A stretch of DNA of 64,000 bases from Clostridiales bacterium (GTDB lineage Bacteria > Bacillota > Clostridia > Oscillospirales > Oscillospiraceae), in NCBI GenBank assembly GCA_019420945.1, contig JAHZGF010000003.1, positions 1 to 64,000 of the forward strand, given 5' to 3'. The translations under genes and the position numbers were made by a program. The notes under the pieces are model-generated. The model saw nothing but the letters and a program-made list of their open reading frames with translations. It did no database searches and was not told the DNA's origin. Below, piece by piece: positions 39,468-48,677 of this stretch (position 1 is the first letter of the stretch; the number at the start of each line of letters is the position of its first letter).

Positions 39468-41726
39468 ATGGCCGAAAATACACCAATCACCATATACACG
39501 GCAGATTGCATCGGCAACGCAGCCAACTGCCTGTATCCCAATGAAGTCAAAATCACGGATGACTTCTCCGCGAAGCTGGCCTTTTCCACAGACATGGTCT
39601 GTGCCCGGTACAAAAACAACTATCGAAACACCGCAAACTTTGAGGTTGCCAACGCCCTGCCCGGGGACTGCGACAACGACCACTCCGAGATAGCAGCGGA
39701 CTGGGTCACCCCGGAGGACATTGCAGACCTCTTTGCCGATGTTTCTTATGTGCTGCACTACAGCCGCCATCACATGAAGCCCAAAGGCGAGAAAAGCGCC
39801 CGTCCCCGGTTTCATATTGTTTTCCTCATTGACCCGGAGCAGGATGCAGACCGCTATACGGCGCTGAAGCAACGCCTGTTTGCGGCATTCCCTTTTTTCG
39901 ATGCCAACGCCATGGACGCCGCCCGGTTCCTGTTCGGCACGGAAGATCCCCAGGTCATCTATCACCCCGGCACGATTACCCTGAATGCCTTTCTGGATGA
40001 CCTGGAGAACGAACAGGCTTTTGCCAACATGGGACACACCATTCCTGAGGGGAGCCGTAACAGCACCATGTCCCGGATCGGAGCCAGGATCATCAAGCGA
40101 TACGGCGATACCCCGGAGGCAAAAGAGCTGTTCCTCCAGGCTGCTGGGCAATGCTCCCCACCCCTGGAGGAGCGGGAGTTGGAAAGCATCTGGGTAGGAA
40201 AGCAACGGCTCTATGCCAAAATCTGCAAGCAGCCCGGGTATGTCCCACCGGATGCTTACAACAGTGCCGGCTCCGTAGTCTGGGACACGCCCATTCCCTT
40301 TGACGAATATGACCTTCCCACATTTCCCGTGGACGCATTACCGGAGGTCATTCGCCGCTATGTGCTGGCGGTGGCAGAGTCCACCCAGACCACCGTGGAT
40401 ATGGCTGCGGTGGAGGCTTTGGGCGTTGTGTCCCTGTGCAGCCAGGGAAAATACTTCATCCGGGGCAATGCGGACTGGGCAGAACCCCTCAACACCTACA
40501 CAGTCGTCATCCTTCCCCCGGCAGAGCGAAAATCCTCGGTGCTGTCCATGATGATCCGCCCGGTGGAAGTATTTGAAAAATTGGAAAACGAACGGCGCAG
40601 CCCGGAAATCGTCAAAAGCCAAATGGAACTGAGCAAGCTGGAAAAGGAGAAGCGCAGTCTGGTGGAGCGGGCATCCAAGGGTAAAGCAACCGAGGAAGAT
40701 ATCAAGAACAAGGCCAAAGAAATAGCCGAATACGAACCGGTGAAACCGCTCCGACTCTTCGTGGACGATGTGACCTCCGAAAAGCTGACTTCCGTTCTGG
40801 CCGAGAACAACGGTTGTGCGGCGGTGGTTTCCGCAGAGGGCGGTATCTTCGATATCATCAGCGGCCTGTACAGCCGCAACGTGAATATCGATGTATTCCT
40901 CAAAGGCCACAGCGGCGATACCATCCGGGTTGACCGGATCGGCAGAGCCAGCGAGAGCATCATCCACCCGGCATTGACCATGGTACTGGCGGTACAGCCG
41001 GAAGTGCTGAACGGGCTGATGAGCAACAGCACCTTCCGTGGTCGCGGCCTTACGGCACGGTTCCTGTACGCCATGCCCAAGTCCACCGTTGGCAGCCGTT
41101 CTTTCTCCACGAAGCCAATCCCGGAGGGAGTCAGAGCCAGGTATCAGGCCTTGATTGAAACCATCCTGTCCGGTGACAATGAGCAGGAGCCGATCAGTCT
41201 GGACGATGGCGCCCGGGAAGTGCTGGAAACCTTGTTCAACGAGGTGGAAGGCAGACTGAAGGGTGACCTGGCGGAGATCCCCGACTGGGCAGGCAAATTT
41301 GTGGGAGCGGTTCTGCGTATCAGCGGGATTCTGCACGTCATGAAATACCCAAAGGACTCCATGTTCGATCCCGTCAGCAGAGAAACCATGGAGAGTGCTG
41401 TTACCATCGGCAGATACTTTCTGGAACACGCCAAAGCCGCATATTCCCTCATGGGTGCCGATGCCGTAAACAAGAACGCCCAGTATCTGCTCTCCGCCAT
41501 CAGGCGGGAGCGGCTTGAGGAGTTTTCCCGCCGGGATGCCATGCGGCTGTGCCGCCGTTTCAAGACCGCCGAGAGTCTGCAGCCTGTGCTGGATCGGCTG
41601 TGCGAATACGGCTATCTTGCCGCCAAGCCGCTGCCACCCGCCCACGGAGCGGGAAGAAAGCCCTCGGAAGTTTACCTGACCAATCCGGCTGTGCTGGAGG
41701 ATTTCGCCGGGGAGGGGCGGTCATAA
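39468..41726 (+). CDS. DUF3987-type primase/helicase-like replication protein
   Basis: A 752-aa protein of integrative elements and phages. The N-terminal part (about 1-230) resembles a primase-like region (RPRFHIVFLIDPEQDADRYT, later RNSTMSRIGARIIKRYGDTP, a primase C-terminal helix set). From about 270 onward it is a DUF3987 domain, a degenerate helicase: a worn P-loop PPAERKSSVLSMM (about 348), a coiled stretch (365-430), then RFLYAMPKS. The start at 39468 is preceded by AAGGAG. It most likely helps the element replicate after excision. Confidence 0.7.
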   Translation: MAENTPITIYTADCIGNAANCLYPNEVKITDDFSAKLAFSTDMVCARYKNNYRNTANFEVANALPGDCDNDHSEIAADWVTPEDIADLFADVSYVLHYSRHHMKPKGEKSARPRFHIVFLIDPEQDADRYTALKQRLFAAFPFFDANAMDAARFLFGTEDPQVIYHPGTITLNAFLDDLENEQAFANMGHTIPEGSRNSTMSRIGARIIKRYGDTPEAKELFLQAAGQCSPPLEERELESIWVGKQRLYAKICKQPGYVPPDAYNSAGSVVWDTPIPFDEYDLPTFPVDALPEVIRRYVLAVAESTQTTVDMAAVEALGVVSLCSQGKYFIRGNADWAEPLNTYTVVILPPAERKSSVLSMMIRPVEVFEKLENERRSPEIVKSQMELSKLEKEKRSLVERASKGKATEEDIKNKAKEIAEYEPVKPLRLFVDDVTSEKLTSVLAENNGCAAVVSAEGGIFDIISGLYSRNVNIDVFLKGHSGDTIRVDRIGRASESIIHPALTMVLAVQPEVLNGLMSNSTFRGRGLTARFLYAMPKSTVGSRSFSTKPIPEGVRARYQALIETILSGDNEQEPISLDDGAREVLETLFNEVEGRLKGDLAEIPDWAGKFVGAVLRISGILHVMKYPKDSMFDPVSRETMESAVTIGRYFLEHAKAAYSLMGADAVNKNAQYLLSAIRRERLEEFSRRDAMRLCRRFKTAESLQPVLDRLCEYGYLAAKPLPPAHGAGRKPSEVYLTNPAVLEDFAGEGRS

Positions 41727-41828
41727 TCTCCGGGGCTTCTTGTCCGGACAACGGGCGTGGGGTCTCACGCACAAAATCGCAAATTCAAAAGGGGAATTAC
41801 CCAAAAATCAAACCCGGGAGGTTTCAAT

Positions 41829-42236
41829 ATGACCAAACATGAAATCGAAATTCTGAATGTCATGCGCAGCCGTGGCAAGACCGCCATGGACATTGCGCTC
41901 GCCCTTCAGATCTCCGTCAATACCGTTCGTTCTTACATCCGCCGCCACCCGCCGGAAGATGCTGTCCGGGTCGAATGCCGCCAGTGCGGAAAGCCCATTC
42001 TCCAGGTGAAAGGCAGAAAGGCCAAATGCTTCTGCTCTGACAAGTGCCGGAACGCCTGGTGGAACGCCCACCCGGAGAAGGTGCAGCGAAAAGCCTATTA
42101 CCATCTGACCTGCGAATACTGTGGAAAGGAGTTTATCAGCTATGGCAACCGGAAACGTAAATACTGCTCCCGTCCCTGTTACGCCGACGCAAGAAGATCT
42201 CATTCGGTATCGGATACTCTGCGCAATGCTGGATAA
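41829..42236 (+). CDS. HTH and double zinc-ribbon protein
   Basis: A 135-aa protein. Residues 1-45 are a helix-turn-helix (GKTAMDIALALQISVNTVRS), followed by two zinc ribbons: CRQCGKPI with CFCSDKC, and CEYCGKEF with YCSRPC. GGGAGG lies 7 bp before the ATG at 41829. It probably binds DNA at the element's recombinase promoter or att site. Its HTH matches the extra C-terminal HTH of the left recombinase (both have ISVNTVRS). The next small gene begins inside it in another frame. Confidence 0.75.
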   Translation: MTKHEIEILNVMRSRGKTAMDIALALQISVNTVRSYIRRHPPEDAVRVECRQCGKPILQVKGRKAKCFCSDKCRNAWWNAHPEKVQRKAYYHLTCEYCGKEFISYGNRKRKYCSRPCYADARRSHSVSDTLRNAG

Positions 42237-42336
42237 TCTCTGCCGGGAGGGAGAGCTGGATGCCCAAACCCGCGACCGGGCAAACGCCGTTCTCGCCATG
42301 AAAACCGGCCTGAAACAGGACAGTATATTCATTTGA
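42142..42336 (+). CDS. small recombinase-associated protein (SHOCT-like), overlapping gene
   Basis: A 64-aa protein starting MATGNVNTAPVPVTPTQEDL, with the region LCREGELDAQTRDRANAVLA like short SHOCT helices. It begins 95 bp before the end of the zinc-ribbon gene, in a different frame, with AAGGAG 10 bp upstream. The length and position equal those of the 22008 gene before the left recombinase. It ends 83 bp before the recombinase at 42420. Confidence 0.6.
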   Translation: MATGNVNTAPVPVTPTQEDLIRYRILCAMLDNLCREGELDAQTRDRANAVLAMKTGLKQDSIFI

Positions 42337-42419
42337 AATTCGTCACTATATGGACTTGCTATATCCTCCGAAACGAGCAATATATGTAGCTGACGATACT
42401 TGATACAAAGGAGGATACC

Positions 42420-43697
42420 ATGTCAAGAACCGTAGAACAAATCCAATTTGCACCCCGGATGCCCAAGCCCCTCCGGGTGGCGGCATACGCCAGAGTGTCC
42501 AGCGGCAAGGATGCCATGCTTCACTCCCTGGCGGCCCAGGTGGATCATTACAGCACCTTTATCCGCCACCATCACGGCTGGGAGTATGTGGGCGTTTACG
42601 CCGACGAAGCCAAGACCGGCACCAGAGACAGCCGGGAGAACTTCCAGCGGATGCTCACCGACTGCCGTGCCGGAAAGATCGATCACATTATCACCAAGTC
42701 CATATCCCGGTTTTCCCGGAATACCGTGACTCTTCTGGAAACGGTACGGGAGCTGAAAGAACTGGGCATCAGCGTTTATTTTGAAGAACAGTCCATCGAC
42801 ACCGCCACCGCTGACGGAGAGTTGATGCTTTCCATCCTGGCAAGCTATGCCCAGGAGGAAAGTCTCTCCGCCAGCGAAAACCAGAAGTGGCGGGTGAAAC
42901 GGAACTTTGAAGAAGGCATCCCCTGGCGATTCTTCATGCTGGGCTACCGCCGGGAGAACGGGAAGCTGGCCATTGTCCCGGAAGAAGCGGAGATCGTCAG
43001 AAGCATCTTCGATGACTACTTGGCTGGAAAGGGTGTCACCGCCATCGCCAAACGGCTGAACGAAAGCGGATACGCCACCCAGAGCGGCTGCGTGTTCCAC
43101 AAGAGTGCCGTGGAACGAATTCTCCGCAACTATGCCTATACCGGGAATCTCCTGCTCCAGACCAAATTCCGGGAGAACCATCTGACCAAAGTCACCCGGA
43201 AAAACCAGGGCGAACTGCCCCGGTATCACGCGACGGACACCCACGAAGCCATCATTCCGCCGGAAACTTTCAATGCCGTCCAGGCGGAGATCCGGCGGAG
43301 AAAAGAGAAGTATGCCCCCACCAAGCCACAGCAACCATCCCCCTTCACGGGGCTTATCACCTGCGCCATATGCGGCAAACACTACCGCCGCAAAACCACC
43401 GCTACGGGGCCGGTCTGGATCTGCTCCACCTACAATTCCTACGGCAAATCCTACTGCCCCTCCAAAGCCATCCCGGAGGAAAAGCTGATGCAGACCGTCG
43501 CCCTGGTTGGGCATACGGGCGAAATAACGGCGATTACCGCCCACAACGATAATCTTCTGGAGTTCACCCTCAAGGACGGAACCAACGCCGTGAAGCGGTG
43601 GCAGGACCGCTCCCGTGCCGAGAGTTGGACAGTGGAAATGCGCCGGGCCGCCGGAGAGAAAACACGGGAAAGGAAGCAGCACCATGCCGAAAGCTAA
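42420..43697 (+). CDS. serine recombinase A of the right-hand pair
   Basis: A 425-aa large serine recombinase. Resolvase domain with nucleophile Ser27 in AAYARVSSGKDAM, then KSISRFSRNTVTLLETV and EESLSASENQKW. The recombinase domain (AIAKRLNESGYATQSG...VERILRNYAYTGN) and a zinc ribbon (CAICGKHYRRK...CSTYNSYGKSYC) follow. It lacks most of the usual C-terminal coiled coil. GGAGG lies before the ATG. Its stop overlaps the next recombinase gene by 14 bp, so the two are made together and may act as a mixed pair. Confidence 0.9.
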   Translation: MSRTVEQIQFAPRMPKPLRVAAYARVSSGKDAMLHSLAAQVDHYSTFIRHHHGWEYVGVYADEAKTGTRDSRENFQRMLTDCRAGKIDHIITKSISRFSRNTVTLLETVRELKELGISVYFEEQSIDTATADGELMLSILASYAQEESLSASENQKWRVKRNFEEGIPWRFFMLGYRRENGKLAIVPEEAEIVRSIFDDYLAGKGVTAIAKRLNESGYATQSGCVFHKSAVERILRNYAYTGNLLLQTKFRENHLTKVTRKNQGELPRYHATDTHEAIIPPETFNAVQAEIRRRKEKYAPTKPQQPSPFTGLITCAICGKHYRRKTTATGPVWICSTYNSYGKSYCPSKAIPEEKLMQTVALVGHTGEITAITAHNDNLLEFTLKDGTNAVKRWQDRSRAESWTVEMRRAAGEKTRERKQHHAES

Positions 43698-45273
43698 AAA
43701 TGTCACCGTCATCCCCGCCACACTGAATATCCATACCAAAACACCCACCAAGGAGCGGGTTCGCCGCCGGGTAGCCGCTTACGCCCGTGTCTCCACGGAC
43801 AGCGAAGAACAGCTCACCTCCTATGAGGCCCAGGTGGATTACTACACCAGGTTCATTCAGGAGAACCCCGACTGGGACTTCGTGGAGGTCTACACCGACG
43901 AGGGCATCAGCGCCGTCAACACCAAGCGCCGGGACGGCTTCAACCGCATGATCCGGGATGCCCTGGCTGGAAAAATCGACCTGATTGTGACCAAGAGTGT
44001 GAGCCGATTCGCGCGAAATACCGTGGACAGCCTGACCACCATCCGCAAGTTGAAGGAGGCCGGCTGTGAGTGCTTCTTCCAGAAAGAAAACATCATGACC
44101 TTCGACTCCAAGGGGGAATTGCTCATCACCATCATGTCCAGTCTGGCTCAGGAGGAAAGCCGCAGCATCTCCGAAAACGTCACCTGGGGGCAGCGGAAAC
44201 GGTTCTCCGACGGTAAAGTCAGCATCCCTTACGGCCAGTTCCTGGGCTACCGCAAAGGTGCTGACGGACTGCCGGAGATCGTCCCGGAGGAAGCGGAGAT
44301 CGTCAAACGCATCTACCGTGAGTTCCTTCAGGGGAAATCCACCAATGCCATCGCCGCCATGCTGACGGAGGAGTGTATCCCTACTCCCGGAAAAAAGGCC
44401 GTCTGGCAGAGAGCCACCGTGGAGAGCATCCTGCGGAACGAAAAGTACAAGGGCTCCGCACTGCTTCAGAAGTCTTTCACGGTGGATTTTCTCACCAAGA
44501 AAACCAAGATCAACGAGGGAGAGGTTCCCCAGTACTATGTGGAGGACAGCCACCCCGCCATCATCGAATCCTGGGAATGGGAGCAGGTTCAGGTGGAGCT
44601 GGAACGGCGCAAAAACAGCCGCAACCGTCACCATCAGACCAGCCCCTTCTCCGGGAAGATCATCTGTGCCGACTGCGGAGATATTTTCGGAGCAAAGACC
44701 TGGCACTCCACCGACCGCTACCGCCGTGTTATCTGGCAATGCAACGGCAAGTTCAAAGGGGAACGCAAATGCGAAACACCCCACCTGACCGAGGATCGGC
44801 TGAAAGAACTATACCTAACCGCCCTTGGGGAGTATCTTTCCGACCGGGACGCCGCCATCGACCGGCTCCGCTATGCCCAGCGGATGCTCACGGACACGGA
44901 CTTCATTGATGCGGATATTCAGGCTTTGGAAGAGGAACTCACCACCATCACCGGGATGCTGCGCCTGTGCATTGCAGAAAATGCTGCCAACACCATGACC
45001 GAAGAAACCTACCGTACCACCCACGCCGAACTGTGCAACCGCTTTGAAGAAACCGAAGCCAAGCTGGCAGCACTGCAAAAACAGCGGGACAAGATGAAAG
45101 CGGACGCCATCACCATCGGCGGCATGATGTTCGAACTGGGTGAGTTGGACACCCTGCCCGTAGTCTTCGACGAAAAACTCTGGCACGGCACTATCGACCA
45201 CGTCACCGCCCACGCCGATGAACGGGTGGTGTTTCACTTCAAGGACGGGAAGGAAATCGTAACGAGGCTATGA
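43684..45273 (+). CDS. serine recombinase B of the right-hand pair
   Basis: A 529-aa large serine recombinase with all parts: catalytic Ser37 in AAYARVSTDSEEQ, KSVSRFARNTVDSLTT, EESRSISENVTW, the recombinase domain (AMLTEECIPTPGKKAVWQ), a zinc ribbon (CADCGDIFGAKTWH...CNGK...C) and a C-terminal coiled coil (about 430-490) ending in FHFKDGKEIVTRL. It overlaps recombinase A by 14 bp. This closes the right end of the defence block; one of the attachment sites should lie soon after 45273. It is closer to the left recombinase (22174) than recombinase A is, by the wording of the shared motifs. Confidence 0.92.
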   Translation: MPKAKNVTVIPATLNIHTKTPTKERVRRRVAAYARVSTDSEEQLTSYEAQVDYYTRFIQENPDWDFVEVYTDEGISAVNTKRRDGFNRMIRDALAGKIDLIVTKSVSRFARNTVDSLTTIRKLKEAGCECFFQKENIMTFDSKGELLITIMSSLAQEESRSISENVTWGQRKRFSDGKVSIPYGQFLGYRKGADGLPEIVPEEAEIVKRIYREFLQGKSTNAIAAMLTEECIPTPGKKAVWQRATVESILRNEKYKGSALLQKSFTVDFLTKKTKINEGEVPQYYVEDSHPAIIESWEWEQVQVELERRKNSRNRHHQTSPFSGKIICADCGDIFGAKTWHSTDRYRRVIWQCNGKFKGERKCETPHLTEDRLKELYLTALGEYLSDRDAAIDRLRYAQRMLTDTDFIDADIQALEEELTTITGMLRLCIAENAANTMTEETYRTTHAELCNRFEETEAKLAALQKQRDKMKADAITIGGMMFELGELDTLPVVFDEKLWHGTIDHVTAHADERVVFHFKDGKEIVTRL

Positions 45274-45360
45274 AATATTACAGAAACAGGCCCAGGCTGG
45301 TAGGGAAAATCCTGCTGACCTGGGTCCTCTTCAGATGTTCCAGATGTAGTTTTCCTCCAC

Positions 45361-45639
45361 TCATTCATTCCCGGTGGCACTTCTCATCACTTCCAGCATC
45401 ATTCTTCCACCCAAACGGAAGCTGTTTTGGAACAGCAGACATTCTGCCAAAACCTGATATTCTCTGACGCAATCTGCATACTTGGTAAACAATTCCTTCT
45501 GTTCTTCAGTCATGGTTGCCAGCAGCTTGTCCTCATTCCGGCTGATCAGCTGGAGCAGTTCCTTGTACTCCTTACCGGAAGAAGTATCATATTCCGCCGG
45601 TTCGATGTTGCCATACCAGAATTCTTCCAAAATATTCAT
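45361..45639 (-). CDS. DUF6809-like small protein
   Basis: A 92-aa acidic, helical protein starting MNILEEFWYGNIEPAEYD. It has the pattern of DUF6809 proteins, which are common next to recombinase genes in clostridial elements and whose function is unknown. The start at 45639 has GGAGGGTG upstream; the in-frame start at 45690 has none. It lies convergently behind the recombinase pair. Confidence 0.7.
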   Translation of the reverse strand: MNILEEFWYGNIEPAEYDTSSGKEYKELLQLISRNEDKLLATMTEEQKELFTKYADCVREYQVLAECLLFQNSFRLGGRMMLEVMRSATGNE

Positions 45640-46147
45640 AACATCACCCTCCGCAAAAAGTGTGTGTGATGTTAACTCCGGCGGCGGCAAATTACAAGCA
45701 GGTGATCTGCCAGAATTACAACTGTCCTTTTTGTCCTTTCTGTCCCATGGGTATCAATAAAAAACGCCCATATCCGGGGGATACTCCCAGCCATGGACGG
45801 TTTCATATGTATAGAAAATAATAATTTATCGTTTATATTCTTATAACGATTACCATTTTACCAACCCCTGTCTTTTCAGACCATGGCCGCATCAAATCCG
45901 GGCGTACAATGTGCTTATGGCCGAAAATATTCGAAATATTCCCGGTTTCCTTCCAAAAACATCCCCAGAACGGCAATAAATAAAAAGTTACCGTTGTTGA
46001 AATTGTATCAACAACGGTAACTGATTTGAAAGTAAAGACCTATTTTGATACCAAATGCACACGGTACTAACCTTTTATTAAAAAGTTTACCCATTGTTAA
46101 AAGGTGCACCGGGAAATCGCCGCCGACATAGCGTTTTCCTTCCACAT
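45640..46147. other. intergenic region with a 15-bp inverted repeat
   Basis: No gene. Apart from the inverted repeat at 45986-46022 there are AT-rich stretches and an A/T repeat pair (CCTTTTA/TTAAAAGG near 46072-46104). It lies at the joint between the recombinase block and the next element remnants. Confidence 0.4.
45986..46022. repeat. perfect 15-bp inverted repeat
   Basis: AGTTACCGTTGTTGA (45986-46000) is mirrored at 46008-46022 around the loop AATTGTA. No T tract follows, so it is not a clear terminator and may be a binding or attachment site. Confidence 0.5.
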
Positions 46148-46295
46148 TCATAGCATTTCAGAAATACGCGAAATCAGCAGTTTGTACCGCTTGGCAGTAT
46201 CGGCATTTTTGCCGCAGTATTGTCTGAGCATTTCCTCATTCGGCTCATATAGCCGTAATAGCTTGGCGGTGGATGTGGGCTTTTTGAGTGCTATT
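46148..46295 (-). pseudogene. fragment of an unrecognised small gene
   Basis: On the minus strand a 47-codon open stretch without a proper start ends at TGA (46148-46150). It encodes a hydrophilic helical tail (LLRLYEPNEEMLRQYCGKNA and on). It looks like the C-terminal end of a lost element gene. The family is not recognised. Confidence 0.3.
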
Positions 46296-46538
46296 TATCG
46301 GGTGGATTGGCGTAAATACAAAAGGACACAGCGATACTCCATTGAAACCGCCATGTCCTAAAAAGATTTCACTTATCACACTCTTCGATACATTGATTAG
46401 CGTTTCTGTTTTACAATTCGGACAAAAGAGTGAGAATTTCTTGAACTCTGTATCAGGGTGCACCTTAATTCGGGTTTTGTTCTTACAGTTTGGGAATAGC
46501 AACCAGCTTTCCTCTTCCAAGATATCTCCTTCTTCCAA
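46245..46538 (-). pseudogene. degraded cysteine-rich KTR gene
   Basis: The 97-codon frame contains WLLFPNCKNKTRIK and LFCPNCKTETLINV, which match the small cysteine-rich KTR proteins of clostridial transposons (normally about 55 aa with paired CPxC). The first Cys is Phe here, the N-terminus is replaced by unrelated residues and the C-terminus runs on into junk. It is best read as a remnant marking the edge of an old transposon. Confidence 0.55.
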
Positions 46539-46599
46539 TATGAATAATCCTCAATTGAAGAAGCTATAGACATAAAGGTGCATCCATTTCCTAAAAACT

Positions 46600-47988
46600 T
46601 CATCCACTCAATTTCCAACTAAAATCACAGCAGACCTGAATCAGTTCCTCATCATGGGTGATCACCAATATGGTTTTCCCTTCGGACGCGGCCTGCACCA
46701 GCGAGGAGGCGATTTTCCGCATGTTCCCGCCATCCAGTCCCGACGTCGGCTCGTCGAGCAGCAAAATCTCCCTGCCGGATAAAAGCCCGCAGGCAATGGA
46801 AAGGCGCTGTTTCTGCCCGCCAGACAGAACGGCCGGGTGTGCGTCCTTGTAAGGATAAAGGGCAAATTTCTTCAGCAAATTTCTGGCCTTCTCCAAACGC
46901 TCCTCCGTTCTGGAACCCCCTAAAAGCAGTTCTTCGGTTACGCTGTTTGTAAAAAATTGCGTGCCGGTGTCGTTGGAGCTGTACCAGCAGCATTTCCGCC
47001 GCTGCGCCGAGCCAGCATTCCGGCCGTGCAGGAAAATGTTGCCCTTAGACGGGCGTTCCAAGCCGGCGACGATTTTTGCCAATGTTGTTTTTCCCGCCCC
47101 GTTGTGTCCAGTGATAGCGATGATCTGCCCTGACCAAGCCGCAAGGTTTAAATTTTCCCAAATTGTATGATTCCTTCGCTTGCAGGAAAGGCCCCGCAGG
47201 GAAAGAATAGGTGTACCTATGCCGATGGGTGGGGAAAGCCTTGTAGACCTATACTGCCGCACAGCGCGAAGCTCCAGCTGCTCCAGAGTTTCGGAAGAGA
47301 GGCGCCTCATTTGTTCGGGCGTGCGCTCCCACTGAACAGATCCATCCCGGATATAGACAAACCGATCCGCCAAATCCATCAACCAGTAAAGCCGGTGTTC
47401 CGCAATCAACAGGGTGCAACCCTCCTGCTTTAACCCTTGCAGAGTTTCACGCAGTTCCGCAACGCCTTGTTCGTCCAGATTGGCGGTAGGCTCGTCGCAG
47501 ACATAAATGGGAGGATTCATGGCATAAACAGCGGCCACGGCTGTACGCTGTTTTTCCCCGCTGGAAAGCACGTCGAGGGAACGGCTACTCAATCGTTCCA
47601 AATGAAACCGCCGGATAGCTGTATCAGTCCGCAGAATAATTTTTTCATGAGGGAAGCCGTAATTTTCACAACCGAAAGCAACTTCTCCCGGCATTTCAGA
47701 GGAGAAAAATTGGCTTCCTGGATCCTGGAACACACTGCCCACCGTTTTTCCCCGTTTCCAAAGGGGTTCACCACTTCTGTCCTTTCCATCAATCTGAATA
47801 CAGCCGGAAAACTGACCTGTATAAAAAGCGGGAGCAAGACCATTTACCAGACGGATCAAGGTGGTTTTTCCATTCCCCGAAGGGCCGGTCAATACTATGC
47901 ATTCACCTTTTCGGACATGCAGACAAATATCGGTCACACCTGTTTCGGAGCCAGCATATTGAAAATTAACATGTTCAAACCGGATCAC
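46600..47988 (-). CDS. ECF transporter double ATPase subunit (second set)
   Basis: A 462-aa protein of two ABC ATPase domains joined in one chain (about 1-225 and 255-462). The first has Walker A GPSGNGKTT, signature LSSGEKQR and Walker B IYVCDEPTANLD; the second has GHNGAGKTT, LSGGQKQR and LLLDEPTSGLD. It powers import through the T and S subunits encoded upstream. The start is GTG at 47988, overlapping the T-subunit stop by 4 bp (GTGA). It is the last gene of the eight-gene operon, and no terminator is obvious behind it. Confidence 0.88.
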   Translation of the reverse strand: MIRFEHVNFQYAGSETGVTDICLHVRKGECIVLTGPSGNGKTTLIRLVNGLAPAFYTGQFSGCIQIDGKDRSGEPLWKRGKTVGSVFQDPGSQFFSSEMPGEVAFGCENYGFPHEKIILRTDTAIRRFHLERLSSRSLDVLSSGEKQRTAVAAVYAMNPPIYVCDEPTANLDEQGVAELRETLQGLKQEGCTLLIAEHRLYWLMDLADRFVYIRDGSVQWERTPEQMRRLSSETLEQLELRAVRQYRSTRLSPPIGIGTPILSLRGLSCKRRNHTIWENLNLAAWSGQIIAITGHNGAGKTTLAKIVAGLERPSKGNIFLHGRNAGSAQRRKCCWYSSNDTGTQFFTNSVTEELLLGGSRTEERLEKARNLLKKFALYPYKDAHPAVLSGGQKQRLSIACGLLSGREILLLDEPTSGLDGGNMRKIASSLVQAASEGKTILVITHDEELIQVCCDFSWKLSG

Positions 47989-48677
47989 TTTATCCCCCCT
48001 AACAGTAAAAACAGGATGGTTCCAGCCGTCCATATCCCTAGCCAGAGGAAATCAGCCGGCTGCATCCCTCTGGCATAGTAGCTTCCCCGCACGCCCGGCG
48101 CCTGGGCACCCCGCGCTATGGCCGATACGGAAAGCTGGTCCGCAATTTGCAGGCAGCGCAGCAGCAGAGGCACCAGCACATACTCGCAGGTAACGGCAGG
48201 ATGGCGGAGCACCTGCACGGGTTCGGTCAACCTTCGGTTCTTCATGGACTGCCGAACTCCCTTCAGCTCTGCCTTCATGGTTGGGAAAAACCGAAACACC
48301 ACCAACAGCCCCAGGATAACCGGGGTGGGGGTATGGATTTTCGACAGAGCGGCCGAAAGCTGTCCCGGCGGCGTGGTAATGAGATTCCACGCCACCAGGA
48401 ATATCGGCATGAGATTGTAAAACATCAGTACATAGAACTCTGAGAAAACCACCATATGCAGGCCGTGAAAGCGGATGAGATACAGCAGCAGCGCCAGTAC
48501 CAGATAAAAAGCGCCGAAAGTCAGGCAAAGCCTCCACCGTCTTTCAAAAACCAACTGGCAGAAAGCAAGCAGCGCAAGAAGACAGGTGAGCAAAGTGTTT
48601 GCGGTAAGTGATACCCCAAGGATAGCGCATGCCACCGCCCACGCTTTTACCGGAACGGATAAGGCTGTTTCCCGCAT
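47985..48677 (-). CDS. ECF transporter T component (second set)
   Basis: A 230-aa membrane protein of the CbiQ/EcfT type with about five hydrophobic helices and the cytoplasmic coupling helices: VFRFFPTMKAELKGVRQSMK and the later VSAIARGAQAPG, which contain the Ala-Arg-Gly coupling motifs. It links the S component to the double ATPase. It starts directly after the S gene (stop and start adjacent) and overlaps the ATPase gene. Confidence 0.88.
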   Translation of the reverse strand: MRETALSVPVKAWAVACAILGVSLTANTLLTCLLALLAFCQLVFERRWRLCLTFGAFYLVLALLLYLIRFHGLHMVVFSEFYVLMFYNLMPIFLVAWNLITTPPGQLSAALSKIHTPTPVILGLLVVFRFFPTMKAELKGVRQSMKNRRLTEPVQVLRHPAVTCEYVLVPLLLRCLQIADQLSVSAIARGAQAPGVRGSYYARGMQPADFLWLGIWTAGTILFLLLGGIK

